Shown: positions 52,548-62,119, counted from the stretch's first letter. The stretch: DNA of 64,000 nt from Alistipes onderdonkii (GCF_025145285.1 NZ_CP102251.1:248001-312000), one strand, 5' to 3'. A program made the numbers and translations. The notes: a model not told the origin generated them from the letters alone.

Positions 52548-53279
52548 TTATTGTCCGATACGCTGGCGCACGACCTCGAAAAGCATCACGGCCGCTGCGG
52601 CCGAGACGTTCAGCGATTCGATATGCCCGATCAGGGGGATTGCCAGCTGTTCGTCGCAGAGTTTGAGGACCTCCTTCGAGATGCCCGTATCCTCGGCGCC
52701 CATCACCAGGGCCGTAGGCTTGCGGAAATCGGCATCGTAGAGCAGTTTGCGGCTCTTCTCGGTCGCGGCGACGATCTGAAACCCTTCGGTCTGGAGCTGC
52801 TTGATCGTATTGCGGATCGACCCCACGCGGCAGACCGGGATCGTCGTCAGCGCCCCGGCCGACGAGCGGATCGCCTCGGCATTCACGGGGGCCGAGTTCT
52901 TCAGCGGCGTCACCAGGCCGTGCGCCCCGGCGCACTCGGCCGAGCGGGCGATGGCGCCGAAATTGCGGACGTCGGTCACCCCGTCGAAGATCACCACCAG
53001 CGGCGTCTCGTCCTCGGGCACCCGTTCCAGGATGTCGGCCAACTCGACATATTCGATGGCCGAAATCTGCGCCACGACGCCCTGGTGGTTGCCGCGCGTG
53101 AGGCGGTTGAGCTTTTCGACCGGCACCTCCTGCATCCGCACGCGGTGACGGATGCAGAGGTCTTTCAGCTCCGTCATCAGCTGTCCTTCGGCACCTTTGC
53201 GGATGTAAAGTTTCTCGATCTGGCGTCCAGCCTCGATGGCTTCGGCCACGGGACGTATCCCGAAAATAATGTTGTCCAT
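52548..53279 (-). CDS. rlmB: 23S rRNA (guanosine-2'-O-)-methyltransferase RlmB (TrmH/SpoU family)
   Basis: 243 residues. N-terminal L30e-like substrate domain (IFGIRPVAEAIEAGRQIEKLYI) and SPOUT knot with motif 1 VTDVRNFGAIARSAECAGAHGLV, motif 2 LVMGAEDTGIS and motif 3 IPLIGHIESLNVSAAAAVMLFE. Methylates G2251-equivalent of 23S rRNA by homology; TrmH-type tRNA enzymes are the alternative. In operon with the ABC-F gene upstream (63 bases). Confidence 0.9.
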   Translation of the reverse strand: MDNIIFGIRPVAEAIEAGRQIEKLYIRKGAEGQLMTELKDLCIRHRVRMQEVPVEKLNRLTRGNHQGVVAQISAIEYVELADILERVPEDETPLVVIFDGVTDVRNFGAIARSAECAGAHGLVTPLKNSAPVNAEAIRSSAGALTTIPVCRVGSIRNTIKQLQTEGFQIVAATEKSRKLLYDADFRKPTALVMGAEDTGISKEVLKLCDEQLAIPLIGHIESLNVSAAAAVMLFEVVRQRIGQ

Positions 53280-53342
53280 AGCAGCTTATTTTTCATTTGC
53301 CCCGGGGCGGGCGGCACAAGGTTCAGCCGGGTTTCCCGGAAA

Positions 53343-55289
53343 TCACTGTTCCTCGGTTAATTCGAGTTCGTACGATGCCTTCTCCCACTCGTGCATCTGG
53401 TGGTCGTAACGGGCTTTCAGGTCGTTGTAGGCCTTGTAGTCGGCTTCGTCGTAGGTGGTCGCCACAGCGAATTTCGCATCGTAGGCGGCGATCTGTTTTT
53501 CGATCGCGGCAAGTTCCGCCTCGATTCCCTCGACCGCCCGGCGCAGCTTGCGCAGCTGTTTCTCCTGCTCCTTGCGCTGCTCGTAGGTGAGTTTGCCAGA
53601 AACGGCGGCCCCGGGGTTCGGGGCTGCCTGCACGGCGGGTTTCTGCGGGGCCTCCCTGCGTTCGATCTCCCGGAGCGACTCCAGCTTCCGCTTTTCGAGG
53701 AAATAGTAGATCCCTCCGAGATACTCCTTCACCCCGCCGTCGCGGAACTCGTAGACCTTCTGCACCATGCCGTCGAGGAATTCGCGGTCGTGCGACACGA
53801 CGACGACCGTGCCGTCGTACTTCATGATGGCATTCTTGAGGATGTCCTTCGAACGCATGTCCATGTGGTTGGTCGGCTCGTCCAGTACCAGCAGGTTGCG
53901 CGGTTCGAGCATCATGCGGGCCATGGCCAGACGTGCCCGCTCGCCGCCCGAAAGCACCTTGACCTTTTTGTCGATATCCTCGCCGCGGAACAGGAACGCC
54001 CCGAGGATATCGCGCAGGCGGGTACGGATGTCCCCCACGGCCACGCGGTCGAGCGTATCGTAGACGGTGAATTCGCCGTCCATCAGGTCGTCCTGGTTCT
54101 GGGCATAGTAGCCGATATTGACGTTGGCACCGAGCCGCACCGAACCTTCGGTCGGCGTCAGCTGCCCGACGAGCATACGCGCCAGCGTGGTCTTGCCTTC
54201 GCCGTTACGGCCGACGAGGGCGATCTTGTCGCCCTTTCCGATGATGAAATTCGCGCCGCTGAAGACATGCTTCGCCCCGAACGACATCCCGGCTTCGTTG
54301 ATCTCGGCCACGATCTGTCCCGAGCGGGGTGCGGGCGGGAACTTGATATTGAGCGTCGCCAAGTCTTCCTCCTCGACCTCGAGCCGTTCGAGGCGTTCGA
54401 GTTGCTTGATGCGCGACTGCACCTGGTTCGACTTGGTGGGTTTGTAGCGGAACTTCTCGATGAATTCCTCGGTCTTTTCGATCATGCGCTGCTGGTTTTC
54501 ATAGGCAGCCATCTGCTGTGCCCGGCGTTCGGCGCGCAGCACGACATATTTCGAATAGGAAACCTTGTAATCGGTCGCTTTGCCCAGCGAAAGCTCGACC
54601 GTGCGGTTGGTGACGTTGTCGAGGAAAGCGCGGTCGTGCGAAATCAGCAGCACGGCGCCGCTGTAATTCTTCAGGTAATCCTCGAGCCACTGGATCGACT
54701 CGATGTCGAGGTGGTTCGTCGGCTCATCGAGCAGGAAGATCGAGGGACGGCGCAACAGCAGTTTCGCCAGCTCGATACGCATGCGCCAGCCGCCCGAGAA
54801 TTCGCTCGTCGGACGTCCGAAATCCTCGCGTTTGAACCCGAGCCCCAGCAGCGTCTTTTCGATATCCGCATCGCGGGTCTCGCCGCCGAGGATATGGTAG
54901 TGATCCTGCGCATCGTTCAGGCGGTGCAACAGCTGCGCATAACCGTCGCTTTCGTAGTCGGTACGCTCCGCGATCTCGCGCGTCAGGTGCTCGATCTCGG
55001 CCTCGAGGCGCAGCACCTCCTCGAACGCCTTGGCGGTCTCCTCGACGAGCGTCGTCGTATCGGCCACACGCATGGTCTGCGGCAGGTAGCCGATCGTACA
55101 GTCGCCGTTCAGGGTCACGCTGCCCGAGGTCGGTTGCTGCTCGCCCGTAATGATGCGCAGCAGCGTGGTTTTGCCCGCCCCGTTCCGGCCGACGAGGCCG
55201 ATGCGGTCTTTGGGGTTTATCAGGAACGATATGTTGTCGAAGAGCGTCCAGCCCCCGTAACTTACAGTAAGATTGTCAAGAGATATCAT
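53343..55289 (-). CDS. ABC-F family ATPase (ribosome-associated)
   Basis: 648 residues with no membrane segment. Two ATPase domains: Walker A GRNGAGKTTLLRIITG with FSGGWRMRIELAK signature, and GRNGEGKTTLARMLVG with LSGGERARLAMARMM. The P-site tRNA interaction motif linker is the charged helix region (ENQQRMIEKTEEFIEKFRYKPTKSNQVQSR). A C-terminal coiled coil (EQRKEQEKQLRKLRRAVEGIEAELAAIEKQ) is typical of Uup/YdiF-like members. Works on translation or ribosome quality; resistance cannot be inferred. First gene of the operon to YgjP. Confidence 0.93.
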   Translation of the reverse strand: MISLDNLTVSYGGWTLFDNISFLINPKDRIGLVGRNGAGKTTLLRIITGEQQPTSGSVTLNGDCTIGYLPQTMRVADTTTLVEETAKAFEEVLRLEAEIEHLTREIAERTDYESDGYAQLLHRLNDAQDHYHILGGETRDADIEKTLLGLGFKREDFGRPTSEFSGGWRMRIELAKLLLRRPSIFLLDEPTNHLDIESIQWLEDYLKNYSGAVLLISHDRAFLDNVTNRTVELSLGKATDYKVSYSKYVVLRAERRAQQMAAYENQQRMIEKTEEFIEKFRYKPTKSNQVQSRIKQLERLERLEVEEEDLATLNIKFPPAPRSGQIVAEINEAGMSFGAKHVFSGANFIIGKGDKIALVGRNGEGKTTLARMLVGQLTPTEGSVRLGANVNIGYYAQNQDDLMDGEFTVYDTLDRVAVGDIRTRLRDILGAFLFRGEDIDKKVKVLSGGERARLAMARMMLEPRNLLVLDEPTNHMDMRSKDILKNAIMKYDGTVVVVSHDREFLDGMVQKVYEFRDGGVKEYLGGIYYFLEKRKLESLREIERREAPQKPAVQAAPNPGAAVSGKLTYEQRKEQEKQLRKLRRAVEGIEAELAAIEKQIAAYDAKFAVATTYDEADYKAYNDLKARYDHQMHEWEKASYELELTEEQ

Positions 55290-55308
55290 GGTCTGTCTAA
55301 AATCACGG

Positions 55309-55345
55309 CAAAGTTAGTGATTTAATCCGACATATCGTATCTTTG
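55309..55345. promoter_or_regulatory. Divergent overlapping promoters: ABC-F operon and HD gene
   Basis: Minus-strand TAACTTTG (55309-55316), 19 bases before the ABC-F ATG. Plus-strand TTAG (55314-55317), 20 bases, TATCTTTG (55338-55345), 26 bases before the HD ATG. The -33 of one overlaps the -7 of the other. Confidence 0.65.
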
Positions 55346-55371
55346 GACTCCGAAACGAACATTGTTATAGT

Positions 55372-55932
55372 ATGGAGAAGTTGGAACGCTACCTGCGGTT
55401 CATCCGCGAGGCCGAACGGCTGAAAGACGTCCTGCGCACGGCACACACCTCGACCGGGAGGCACGAAAGCACGGCCGAGCACTCTTGGCGGCTGGCCCTG
55501 CTGGCCGCCGTCCTCACCGGCGAACGCCCCCGGCTGGACATGCAACGGGTATTGTTGATGTGCCTCGTCCACGACCTCGGCGAAGCGTACGACGGGGATA
55601 TCCCGGCCGTGGCACAGATGGCCGACGGCACCAAGGAGGCTTCGGAGCTGGTCGCAATCGACAAACTGACGCGCATGCTCCCGCCCGCGGCCGGAACGGC
55701 AATCCGGAAGATATGGGAGGAATACGAAGCATGCCAGACGCCCGAGGCGCGGTGGGTGAAAGCCCTCGACAAAGCCGAGACCATCATCCAGCATAACCAA
55801 GGTGCCAATCCCGCCGATTTCGATTACGCGTTCAACCTGACCTACGGCTCCGGCTATTTCCGCGACGACGACCTGCTGCGCGACCTGCGCCGCCTGCTGG
55901 ACGACGAGACCCGACGGCACATCGTCCCCTAA
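55372..55932 (+). CDS. HD domain phosphohydrolase (YfbR/HDDC2-like)
   Basis: 186 residues. HD superfamily metal ligands: His31/His37 (GRHESTAEHSWRLALLA), His67-Asp68 (CLVHDLGEAYDGDIPAV), and the later Asp in ALDKAETIIQHNQG. The pattern matches the YfbR/HDDC2 group, 5'-deoxynucleotidases acting on dNMPs. Monocistronic, divergent from the ABC-F operon. Confidence 0.88.
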   Translation: MEKLERYLRFIREAERLKDVLRTAHTSTGRHESTAEHSWRLALLAAVLTGERPRLDMQRVLLMCLVHDLGEAYDGDIPAVAQMADGTKEASELVAIDKLTRMLPPAAGTAIRKIWEEYEACQTPEARWVKALDKAETIIQHNQGANPADFDYAFNLTYGSGYFRDDDLLRDLRRLLDDETRRHIVP

Positions 55933-56047
55933 GCCGCTGCGGAATGCAATACGGGCGCGACACCCAGGCAAAACCCGGAACACGAGACGTCCGGAATCCC
56001 TGAAAACCCTGGCCGCTTCGCCCCGAAATATCCGGCGCGCCGAATGG

Positions 56048-56698
56048 TCAGGCGTTGAGCATCCGCACGATCTCGGCCTGCGGGTCTTCGGCGCCGAAAA
56101 CGGCATTCCCGGCAACCAGCACGTCGGCCCCTGCCTCGTAGACCTCGCGGGAGTTGTGCGACGAGATGCCGCCGTCGACCTCGATGATGGTCTGCAACCC
56201 CAACTCCCGGGCCATGGCCCGCAGAGCCCGGATCTTCCCGGTCGAAGCCGGGATGAACGACTGCCCGCCGAAACCGGGTTCGACGCTCATCACCAGCACC
56301 AGGTCGACCAGCGGGAGGATATCGCGCAGCACCTCGACCGAAGTCGCCGGCTTGATCGACACCCCGGCCTTCGCACCGGCCTTGCGGATCATTTCTATGC
56401 ACCCCCTGGGATCGTACGTGGCTTCGTAATGGAAGGTCACGATGTCGGCGCCCGCCTCGGCGAAACGCGCTACGTAACGCTCCGGCTCGACGATCATCAG
56501 GTGCACGTCGAGGCACTTTGCGGTCACCTTGCGGATGGCCTTCAGCACCGGAAACCCGAAGGAGATATTGGGGACGAACACGCCGTCCATCACGTCGATA
56601 TGTACCCACTCGGCCGCACTGCGGTCGACCATCTGCGTGTCGCGTTCCAGGTGGCCGAAATCGGCCGAAAGCATCGAAGGTGCTACGATTCTGTTCAT
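56048..56698 (-). CDS. rpe: Ribulose-phosphate 3-epimerase
   Basis: 216 residues from ATG at 56696-56698 (MNRIVAPSMLSADFGHL); a longer frame would run into the promoter. TIM-barrel motifs: HIDVMDGVFVPNISFG with metal ligands, LDVHLMIVEPERY, MSVEPGFGGQSFI, and EVDGGISSHN with catalytic Asp. Interconverts ribulose-5-P and xylulose-5-P in the pentose phosphate pathway. Confidence 0.96.
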   Translation of the reverse strand: MNRIVAPSMLSADFGHLERDTQMVDRSAAEWVHIDVMDGVFVPNISFGFPVLKAIRKVTAKCLDVHLMIVEPERYVARFAEAGADIVTFHYEATYDPRGCIEMIRKAGAKAGVSIKPATSVEVLRDILPLVDLVLVMSVEPGFGGQSFIPASTGKIRALRAMARELGLQTIIEVDGGISSHNSREVYEAGADVLVAGNAVFGAEDPQAEIVRMLNA

Positions 56699-56718
56699 GG
56701 TTTGAATATTACTTACGA

Positions 56719-56726
56719 CAAATATA
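56719..56726 (-). promoter_or_regulatory. -7 element of rpe
   Basis: Minus-strand TATATTTG, 20 bases upstream of the rpe ATG; -33 not conserved. Confidence 0.6.
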
Positions 56727-56875
56727 GTCATTTCCAGGCAGTTTCCCACGCTTCGGAGCGGGATTCCGTCCCCGCAAACCCGGGTTTTGGGGTTCGGGGT
56801 TGCAGTTCGGGATTCCGAATGCCGGTTCCCTGTCGCACGGTCTTCCCGGGGATTCCGTCCCGAAAGAGCTGCCGG

Positions 56876-58072
56876 TCAGGATCTTTTCCGGTTCAGGGTG
56901 TCGATCCTCCGGCGTATCGCAATGCCGTTGGACAGCGAAAGCAGCAATGCAAGCCCTATGCCGCATACCCATGTAACGCCGACCCCGGAGGGGGCATACC
57001 CCTCCTGCAATGCCGCCAGTTCGGGCAGGTACCACATACGCACCAGCCACGACAGCACCACGGCCACGACGAGGACACCCAGGTTGAGCCACAGGGTCAG
57101 CAACCAATACGGCCGTGCCACACGCCCCGGTGCATAACCCAGCAGAAGCAGGGTCTCCAGTTTCGCGCTGTTCTTCTGCAAGAGCAGGAAAATGCTCAGC
57201 ATCAGAATGTAGAAAGACATCACGCTGAACACCAGCCCCACCCCTCCGAGTCCTCCGGCCGCAAGCTGCAAGAAATAGGCAGCCTTCCCGTCGTCACGGC
57301 GGTCGCCTTCGGCCTCATAGCCCTTGCCGTCGAGGTAAGCCGAAATCGCGGCATCCACAGGACGGTCGGTCTCGACGATGACCCGCGATGCCTGTTTCTC
57401 CCCGCCCTGGCCGAACCGCCCGTTCGACCAACGGATGAAAGACTCCGGAACGAGGATCGTATTGAGGCGGTTCGACAACCCGACGATACGGCCCCGGAAC
57501 TGTTCAGTCCGCCCGTTGCCGGCGACCTCGATGCCGAGCGAAACCCGCTGGAATATCCCCTCCGAAATCTGCGGCAGCCCCTGCGACTTGGCAAACCCGT
57601 AATTGTAGAGGTTCAGGTAATTGCGCGGGATGATGATGGGGATGTCCCCGTCGCCGGGTTCGTATTTCCACTTCCTGGAGGCGACATCGAGGAAGCGGTC
57701 GGGCACCGCCTCGAAAAACAGGTAGGTCGAGAGCTGCACGCCGCCCATGCCCACCGTACCCTTCACCCGGTAGTCCGCCGGCGTGAAAGCCCCGACATCC
57801 CGGACGAAAGGCTGTCCGCCCAACTCCTCCAGCTCCCCGGGGGTAAAGTCGCTGCTCCCCAACCCAATCGTCTGGAGCGCGCCGACCCGTTTCGAAAGCA
57901 CCAGGTAATCGCCCCGCATGAACGAATCGGGGGCATCGAAGACCGGCATGACATCGCGGTAAGCCTGCACCGAGGTGAGCACGATGGTCATGCCCACGAC
58001 CCCGGCGAGGGCGAAACCTACGGTCTGCGCGACGCTCAGATGGCTGCGCAGCAATTTCCAAAGCAGCGTCAT
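56876..58072 (-). CDS. FtsX-like ABC transporter permease
   Basis: 398 residues. One N-terminal membrane helix (HLSVAQTVGFALAGVVGMTIVLTSVQAY), a large extracytoplasmic domain of about 220 residues, then three C-terminal helices (FSVMSFYILMLSIFLLL, YWLLTLWLNLGVLVVAVVLSWLVRMWYLP, VCGIGLALLLSLSNGIAIRRRIDTL). This is the MacB/FtsX topology. Its ATG overlaps the stop region of the ATPase gene by 4 bases. Probably a mechanotransmitting or lipoprotein-related ABC system with a single permease; substrate unknown. Confidence 0.87.
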   Translation of the reverse strand: MTLLWKLLRSHLSVAQTVGFALAGVVGMTIVLTSVQAYRDVMPVFDAPDSFMRGDYLVLSKRVGALQTIGLGSSDFTPGELEELGGQPFVRDVGAFTPADYRVKGTVGMGGVQLSTYLFFEAVPDRFLDVASRKWKYEPGDGDIPIIIPRNYLNLYNYGFAKSQGLPQISEGIFQRVSLGIEVAGNGRTEQFRGRIVGLSNRLNTILVPESFIRWSNGRFGQGGEKQASRVIVETDRPVDAAISAYLDGKGYEAEGDRRDDGKAAYFLQLAAGGLGGVGLVFSVMSFYILMLSIFLLLQKNSAKLETLLLLGYAPGRVARPYWLLTLWLNLGVLVVAVVLSWLVRMWYLPELAALQEGYAPSGVGVTWVCGIGLALLLSLSNGIAIRRRIDTLNRKRS

Positions 58073-58716
58073 AGCGTAAGGGTTTTATGGTAGGGAAGCC
58101 CGAGCCGGCTGCCCACCGAGGTGACGACGATGCCCGCCCCCTGCGCCTGCGCCTCTTCCAGCAACATCCCGGAGAGCAATTCCCCGTTAGCGGCATCGAG
58201 GTGGCTGACGGGCTCGTCGAGCAGGATGAAATCGAACGGCTGGCACATGCAGCGAATGAAGGCCACGCGCTGCTGCTGTCCGAAGGAGAGCTTTTCGACC
58301 GGGGCATCCCGTTTATCGGCGATACCCGCAGCCTCGAGCATTCGCCCGATCTGCTCCTGCGTCTTGAAATGCGTGAGCTCGTTTTTCAGGCCGATATTCT
58401 CCGCGACGGTCAATTCGCCGAAAAGACGCAGATCCTGGAAAAGCATACTCAGCGACCTGCGGCGCAGGCCGCTCCACGCCGCGGCGGAAAAGCCGCGGCA
58501 ATCCACCCCGTCGAAGAGTATCTTCCCCGTGTAATCCTCCCGGATGCCGTAGAGGAAGTGGCACAGCGAAGTTTTTCCCGTCCCCGAAGCCGCCTCGAGC
58601 AGGCAGTACTCCCCCTTGCGGAAGGTTACCTCCTGCGACCAGACCCCCGAATCCCGCGGGGCTGCCTCCCCCGCGAACACGCAGGGCAGCACCCGTTGCA
58701 AAGTTATCGATTCCAT
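58069..58716 (-). CDS. ABC transporter ATP-binding protein
   Basis: 215 residues. Walker A LLEAASGTGKTSLCHFLYG (unusual A-S-G-T in place of G-x-x-G-S), signature KLSFGQQQRVAFIR, Walker B FILLDEPVSHLD, and switch His replaced at the end (VTSVGSRL). MacB/LolD-like family by arrangement. Translationally coupled to the permease gene. Confidence 0.88.
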   Translation of the reverse strand: MESITLQRVLPCVFAGEAAPRDSGVWSQEVTFRKGEYCLLEAASGTGKTSLCHFLYGIREDYTGKILFDGVDCRGFSAAAWSGLRRRSLSMLFQDLRLFGELTVAENIGLKNELTHFKTQEQIGRMLEAAGIADKRDAPVEKLSFGQQQRVAFIRCMCQPFDFILLDEPVSHLDAANGELLSGMLLEEAQAQGAGIVVTSVGSRLGLPYHKTLTL

Positions 58717-58786
58717 ACGTTCTTTATTTCAAGGGAAACGGCCGTTCGAATCCCGGACGGCCGTTTCCCATAAACCCCGGAGGTTA

Positions 58787-60355
58787 TTACAGATTTGCCT
58801 CCGGCACGTACAGGCGGATCAGCTCGCCGATTTTGTCGCAGATGGTCTTAAAGGAGTTCTGCTCCTTGTCCGTCATATTGACTACGGCAGTTCCGCCCTT
58901 CATCGTACCATAGGCTTCCAGGTCTTCGAACATGGCCAGCACGGAGAGCGCGGCCTCGACCTGCGGGGCGACATTCCCGTCGACAAGCTGTGCGGTCAGC
59001 GCGTTCACACCCTCGAAATCGACGTAGAAGCTTCCCGACTGGCCCTTGAATATCTTGCTCATCGAAGCCAGCGATTCGATATCCGCACCGTCGAGCGCCG
59101 ATTTCACAACCGCATCGGTCGTACAGTAGAGCACGTCGCCCTTCACGCCGAACATCACCGTGACGCCGCCCATGCTGATCGTATACTCGCCTTCGCCCGC
59201 CTTCTGGATGGGCATGCCGGAGAGGTTGGAGACAATCGTCTGCAACACGGCGGGATCCTTCACCTGGGCCAGCAGCGATGCCACGGGATACCGGTCGGGA
59301 GTAATTCCCGAGAACGAAATCACGCAGTCGCCGCTGAAGGCATCCATCACCTGCTTGACCATCGGGTTGGCCATCAGCATACCGTAACCGGGCATTGCGG
59401 AGAACACCGAATACATCTTCTCGCCGTCGAGGCCGTAGGCCATCGCACCGATCGTATTCCGGGGCACGTAGCGCAACAGGGCTCCCGTCTGGGGTTTCAC
59501 ATAGGCGTAAAAATCCATCATTTTCTGCTCGCTCTCCTTGTCCTTGTACGACATGGCGGCATCGCAAACGATCCGGCCCTTCTCGAAATTGACGGAACTT
59601 GCCAGCGTGGCACCCTTGAGGGCATCCATCATCGGCATCGAACCCACCATCGGGTTGCTGTCCAGCATCGACGCCAGCGCCGAATAGACCATCACCATGT
59701 TGATGTCGTTCTTCTCGGAGAGCTGGTCGGCAACGACCTTGTCACCCATCAGGCTCTCGCCGCACTTCTGGGCAAAGAGTTTCTTAACGGCATCGATTGC
59801 GCTTTCCGGCGACCCCTGCGCGAAATAGAGCATGACAGCCACATCGTTGTAGGCGCACAAACCGCTCACGGAGCTGTCCTCGCCCAATGCGATGACCGAG
59901 ATGCCGCCCTCGTGCCGGGGTGCAATGCCGCTTTTCTCGCCGATGCGTGCAAGCAGGGCGTCCAGTTTCGCCTTGTCGCCGACGGGCAGCAGCATACCGC
60001 CCCGGACATTCGGGGACTGCATCGCGCCATCCATCGACATGAAGAAGAACAGGTCTTTTTTCAGGTCGACACCCGATTCGCAGGGGTTCTTCAGCAGGGC
60101 GAGCAGGTATTCCTTCTCCTCGGCGGTGATGCCCTCGGCTTTGTCGAGCTCGGCCTTGAGCCGGATGAAGAGCGGATGCTGCCCGATGTCGCCGGCATCG
60201 CTCTTCTGCAGAAGCGAAGCGGGATTGACCGACATCGTCATAAAGGAATCGGCAGGCAGGAGGTTGCGGTAATCGGCACCTCCGCCGCAGGAAACAACCA
60301 GCATGGACACCGCTGCAAGGCAGGCCAGCTTCAAGGATCGTAGCGTTTTTTTCAT
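58787..60355 (-). CDS. DUF4836 family lipoprotein
   Basis: 522 residues from ATG at 60353-60355. MKKTLRSLKLACLAAVSMLVVSCGGG is a lipoprotein signal with lipobox VVSC. The body matches the DUF4836 layout of Bacteroidota (LLPADSFMTMSVNPASLLQKSDAGD near the start, LLLPVGDKAKLDALLARIGEK, VAVMLYFAQG, MVYSALASMLDSNP). Rich in Met, Ala and Asp; no catalytic motif. Function unknown. Placed 70 bases upstream of the ABC pair on the same strand, so possibly cotranscribed. Confidence 0.82.
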   Translation of the reverse strand: MKKTLRSLKLACLAAVSMLVVSCGGGADYRNLLPADSFMTMSVNPASLLQKSDAGDIGQHPLFIRLKAELDKAEGITAEEKEYLLALLKNPCESGVDLKKDLFFFMSMDGAMQSPNVRGGMLLPVGDKAKLDALLARIGEKSGIAPRHEGGISVIALGEDSSVSGLCAYNDVAVMLYFAQGSPESAIDAVKKLFAQKCGESLMGDKVVADQLSEKNDINMVMVYSALASMLDSNPMVGSMPMMDALKGATLASSVNFEKGRIVCDAAMSYKDKESEQKMMDFYAYVKPQTGALLRYVPRNTIGAMAYGLDGEKMYSVFSAMPGYGMLMANPMVKQVMDAFSGDCVISFSGITPDRYPVASLLAQVKDPAVLQTIVSNLSGMPIQKAGEGEYTISMGGVTVMFGVKGDVLYCTTDAVVKSALDGADIESLASMSKIFKGQSGSFYVDFEGVNALTAQLVDGNVAPQVEAALSVLAMFEDLEAYGTMKGGTAVVNMTDKEQNSFKTICDKIGELIRLYVPEANL

Positions 60356-60388
60356 ATTCGAATTATTTGAGTCCGTATTTGGAACAAG

Positions 60389-60396
60389 CAAAGCTA
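60389..60396 (-). promoter_or_regulatory. -7 element of the DUF4836 gene
   Basis: Minus-strand TAGCTTTG, 33 bases before the ATG; -33 partner unclear. Confidence 0.45.
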
Positions 60397-60501
60397 TAAA
60401 AAATTGCGGAACAACCTGCGACATAGGGGGTAAAAATTGCGTTGCGGGGCTAAATTATCGCGCATGTCCCGGGACGGGATGTTTTTCCGGGAATAAATTG
60501 C

Positions 60502-60509
60502 TATTTTTG
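60502..60509 (+). promoter_or_regulatory. -7 element of rmuC
   Basis: TATTTTTG, 26 bases before the ATG at 60536; no good -33. Confidence 0.5.
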
Positions 60510-60535
60510 CATGGAAACAGACACAAAAACACACG

Positions 60536-61996
60536 ATGACTCCTACCACCCTTTTCATATTGGCCACTACATGCAGCCTGGCAGTGCCCGTCGCACTGTT
60601 CCTCGTACTGTGGCGCCGGGACGCCCGACGGCTTGCCGCTGATAACCAAGCCTCCGAAGCCCGCGAGCGCGATGCCTCTTCGCGGCTGGCGGTGGCCGAA
60701 GCCCGGCTGGCCGCCGCGGAACAGGCCTTGTCCGCGGAAAAAGAGCTGCGGCAGCGCTACGAAGGACAGGTGCAGGCGCTGACCGAGCAGCGGACACGCA
60801 CCGAAGCGGAACTGGCGGCACTCCGCGCCTCGTCACAGACCGAGATCGCATCGCTGCGCGCGAAGAACGCCGAGGATCGCGCGGCCGAAAAAGCCGAGCG
60901 CGAAAAACTGGAGGAGACCTTCCGGGCCCAGTTCCGCAACCTTGCGACCGAGATACTGGGCGAGCAGTCCAAACATTTCAAGGAGACCAACAAAGAATCG
61001 CTCGACGTGCTGCTCAAACCCTTCCGCGACAACATCGCCGAATTCCGAAAGCGCGTCGAGGACATCTACACCACCCAGACGGCACAGCGCGGCGAACTGA
61101 AGGCCGAGCTGAAAAACCTGATGGAACTCAACCGGCGCATCACGACCGAGACCACGAACCTGACGAACGCACTGAAAGGCAATTCGAAAGTGCAGGGCGA
61201 CTGGGGCGAAATGCTGCTGGAAACGATCCTGGACAGTTCGGCGCTCATCAAGGGCATCCACTACGAAACGCAATACAACATCAAGGACGCCGAGGGACAC
61301 AACCTGCGACCCGACGTCGTGCTGCACCTGCCCGAGAAGAAAGACATCGTCATCGACTCGAAAGTTTCGCTCACGGCTTTCGTAGGCTACACCTCGGCCG
61401 AAACCGAAGAGGAGCGCCGCCGCTACCTCGCTGCCCACACGGCCTCCGTCCGCCAGCACGTCAATGAACTGGGACGCAAGGAGTACCAGCGCCTGCTCAA
61501 CTCGCCCGACTTCGTCATCATGTTCATCCCCAACGAGCCGGCCTTCCTCGCCGCATTGCAGAACGACGCGGCCATCTGGTCGGACGCCTACGACAAGAAG
61601 GTCATCATCTCGTCGCCGACGAACCTTTTCGCCCTGCTCAAATTGGTCGCCGACCTGTGGAAATACAACGACCAGGACAAGAACACCAGGGACATCGCCG
61701 CATGCGGGCTGAAACTCTACGAACAGCTGGTGGCCTTCACCGGTTCGCTCGAAGGGGTCGGCACGGCGCTGGACAAGGCACGCGACGCCTATGACGACGC
61801 CTACAAACGGCTCTGCACGGGCAACGATAACATCATCCGCGTCGGGGAACGGCTGCGCAGGACGGCACGCCTGCAAACCAAGAAACAGCACTCCGCGCGC
61901 ACGCTCGAAGCCGCCGGGGAGGACGACCTCCCAGGCATCCCCGCCACCGAAGCCGGGGGCGGGAATCCGGTTCCCGGAGCCGGAGGCGAAGAATAA
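60536..61996 (+). CDS. rmuC: DNA recombination protein RmuC
   Basis: 486 residues. One N-terminal membrane helix (TLFILATTCSLAVPVALFLVLW), a long Ala/Glu/Arg-rich coiled coil (about residues 30-160), then the RmuC nuclease-like domain: GNSKVQGDWGEMLLETILDSSAL, LRPDVVLHLPEKKDIVIDSKVSLTAF, SPDFVIMFIPNEPAFLAAL, SPTNLFALLKLVADLW. Implicated in limiting inversions and recombination at structured DNA. The last ~35 residues are low-complexity, Gly/Pro-rich. Confidence 0.94.
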   Translation: MTPTTLFILATTCSLAVPVALFLVLWRRDARRLAADNQASEARERDASSRLAVAEARLAAAEQALSAEKELRQRYEGQVQALTEQRTRTEAELAALRASSQTEIASLRAKNAEDRAAEKAEREKLEETFRAQFRNLATEILGEQSKHFKETNKESLDVLLKPFRDNIAEFRKRVEDIYTTQTAQRGELKAELKNLMELNRRITTETTNLTNALKGNSKVQGDWGEMLLETILDSSALIKGIHYETQYNIKDAEGHNLRPDVVLHLPEKKDIVIDSKVSLTAFVGYTSAETEEERRRYLAAHTASVRQHVNELGRKEYQRLLNSPDFVIMFIPNEPAFLAALQNDAAIWSDAYDKKVIISSPTNLFALLKLVADLWKYNDQDKNTRDIAACGLKLYEQLVAFTGSLEGVGTALDKARDAYDDAYKRLCTGNDNIIRVGERLRRTARLQTKKQHSARTLEAAGEDDLPGIPATEAGGGNPVPGAGGEE

Positions 61997-62020
61997 CCGA
62001 ACTGCCCGGCGCACCAGCCC

Positions 62021-62119
62021 GGGAACACGAGAAGCGAGAAACAGAGGAACGCCGGAACAAAGGAATCCGGGAACGCGGGAACGGTAGGAACCGAAACACA
62101 GAGGAACATGGAACACGGG
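62021..62119 (+). repeat. GGAAC-rich degenerate repeat after rmuC
   Basis: GGAAC occurs eight times between 62022 and 62114 (starts 62022, 62046, 62054, 62070, 62078, 62087, 62103, 62110) in purine-rich sequence with variable 3-19 base gaps; AACAGAGGAAC/ACACAGAGGAAC recurs. No coding potential on the plus strand. Confidence 0.6.
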
